A stretch of DNA of 64,000 nucleotides, taken from positions 558,001 to 622,000 of the forward strand of contig OY783216.1 in assembly GCA_963678705.1 (NCBI GenBank). The letters run 5' to 3'. This document shows positions 63,131 to 64,000 of this stretch, piece by piece; within the stretch, counting starts at the first letter, position 1; every line of letters starts with the position of its first letter. The notes under the pieces were generated by a model, which ran no database searches, was not told where the DNA came from, and saw nothing but the letters and a program-made list of their open reading frames with translations. Origin of the DNA: Panorpa germanica. Lineage: Eukaryota > Arthropoda > Insecta > Mecoptera > Panorpidae. A program made the position numbers and the translations under genes.

Positions 63131-64000
63131 TTATAGTTTCTGCCTAAATGTTTTGTTCTCCATGATCCATCTATTTATTATGTTTTCCAAATTAGAACTG
63201 AAACAAAATAAATAATACATGTTACAACTTCTACCAAAATGAATAATTAAAATTAATTTAGTAATTACAACCTGCTATCAAGTAACATTTGGTTCACTTG
63301 CAATATTAGTGAAACATTTAATTGGATAAGGTTCAAAATAATATCATCAGATCCTTCATTCGGAGTACTCCTATAAAAAAACAAATATATATATAATGCA
63401 TATTGTTTGTTTGAAATCAGATTTCTTGTAAAAAAAATATCTAATCTTTATGCTATAAAAAATACCTGTTTTTAGACATTGATGTAATTTGATCTTTTAT
63501 TTTATCAAACACAGCAGATCTTTCTTGCATTTCCGAATTTATAGTTTCTTTCAACTGTGATGCGCCTAAAAATAAATTGTATTGAAATTATTATTACTTT
63601 GTCTATTCAATTATTTCAAACGAAAGTAAAGTTTGCAGGTCTGAAACTAGAACTACCGAACAATTCAATGAAACTTACCATTTAAATATTCTTCAAATAT
63701 TTTCTCTGCAGTTGTTGGGGTGGAGGATGTATCTTCCGAGGATGTATTTTTTTCTCTTGACTTTTCAAATTTAGGCTTTGAAATATTAAGATTAACACGA
63801 CTTGGTGAACATTTTGCATTTTCATGTTCGTCGGAATCATTTGAAGATTCAGAAGTACAAGATAAGGAGCCTAGTAAAGAAGACGGAATAGGAGACAAAT
63901 AAGAATCGTTACAGTCATACCATAATGTAGTTTTATTTCCAGGGTCTGGCGCTATCTGTTCACTGCTGTTTTCATTGGCATCCGAATCCGAATCTGATGA
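63131..64000 (-). CDS. Unrecognised Ser/Asp-rich protein, last four coding exons (5' part off window)
   Basis: Exons 64000-63679 (cut by the window edge), 63565-63466, 63370-63272 and 63197-63131 (stop TAA), with good GT...AG borders and matching phases. They give about 195 C-terminal residues. The visible part begins with an acidic Ser/Asp run (SSDSDSDANENSS), then TLWYDCNDSYLSPIPSSLLG, a Ser-rich stretch, KIFEEYLNG, and two short amphipathic helices (e.g. MQERSAVFDKIKDQI and IILNLIQLNVSLILQVNQM) that could form a coiled coil. I do not recognise the family. The frame on the opposite strand at 63720-63902 is a shadow. Confidence 0.8.

Noticed and set aside
1..64000. CRISPR arrays, tRNA or rRNA genes, bacterial operons
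   Set aside because: None seen. The spaced repeats found are coding tandem repeats or transposons, and the genome is eukaryotic.

Overview
The window is animal nuclear DNA, almost certainly from an insect. It is very AT-rich. The genes are split by introns with GT...AG borders, and mariner-like, hAT-like, LINE and many small inverted-repeat elements lie in the introns and intergenic DNA. A clear orthologue of the metazoan adaptor WAC and a urate-pathway enzyme confirm an animal genome. The order of insect cannot be fixed from the sequence alone.

Layout. (1) 1-6054: the last two coding exons of a class A GPCR on the + strand; earlier exons lie left of the window or were not found. Its intron holds two transposon remnants, one with a mariner inside it. 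(2) 6055-20043: about 14 kb without a supportable gene, with scattered repeats. (3) 20044-50818, minus strand: one very large gene or two adjacent genes. Five small exons (50818-48337) encode a helical domain of about 309 residues that I do not recognise. After a 5.4 kb transposon-filled intron comes a single open exon of about 22 kb (42947-20915) and two tiny terminal exons. All splice phases agree, so the joined product would be about 7,675 residues. It is mostly disordered and acidic at its N-terminal end, with SUMO-interaction-like motifs, an AT-hook and four blocks of tandem amino-acid repeats. (4) 52043-54994, + strand: a small C2H2-like zinc-finger gene followed directly by 5-hydroxyisourate hydrolase, which has its own first exon with a PTS2-like peroxisome signal. 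A phase-compatible splice could also fuse the two. (5) 62151-58368, minus: the complete WAC gene in ten coding exons, from an N-terminus starting MVMHARK to the C-terminal coiled coil. (6) 64000-63131, minus: the last four coding exons of an unrecognised serine-rich protein running off the right edge.

The genes are not an operon and share no evident pathway. The most unusual item is the giant exon with its internal repeat arrays. Next come the PTS2 exon and possible zinc-finger fusion at the hydrolase locus, the GPCR with altered DRY and NPxxY motifs, and a rich set of nested small transposons, including one family with five copies in the window.

All exon coordinates were read by eye from splice signals, phase and homology. 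They have not been tested against transcripts.
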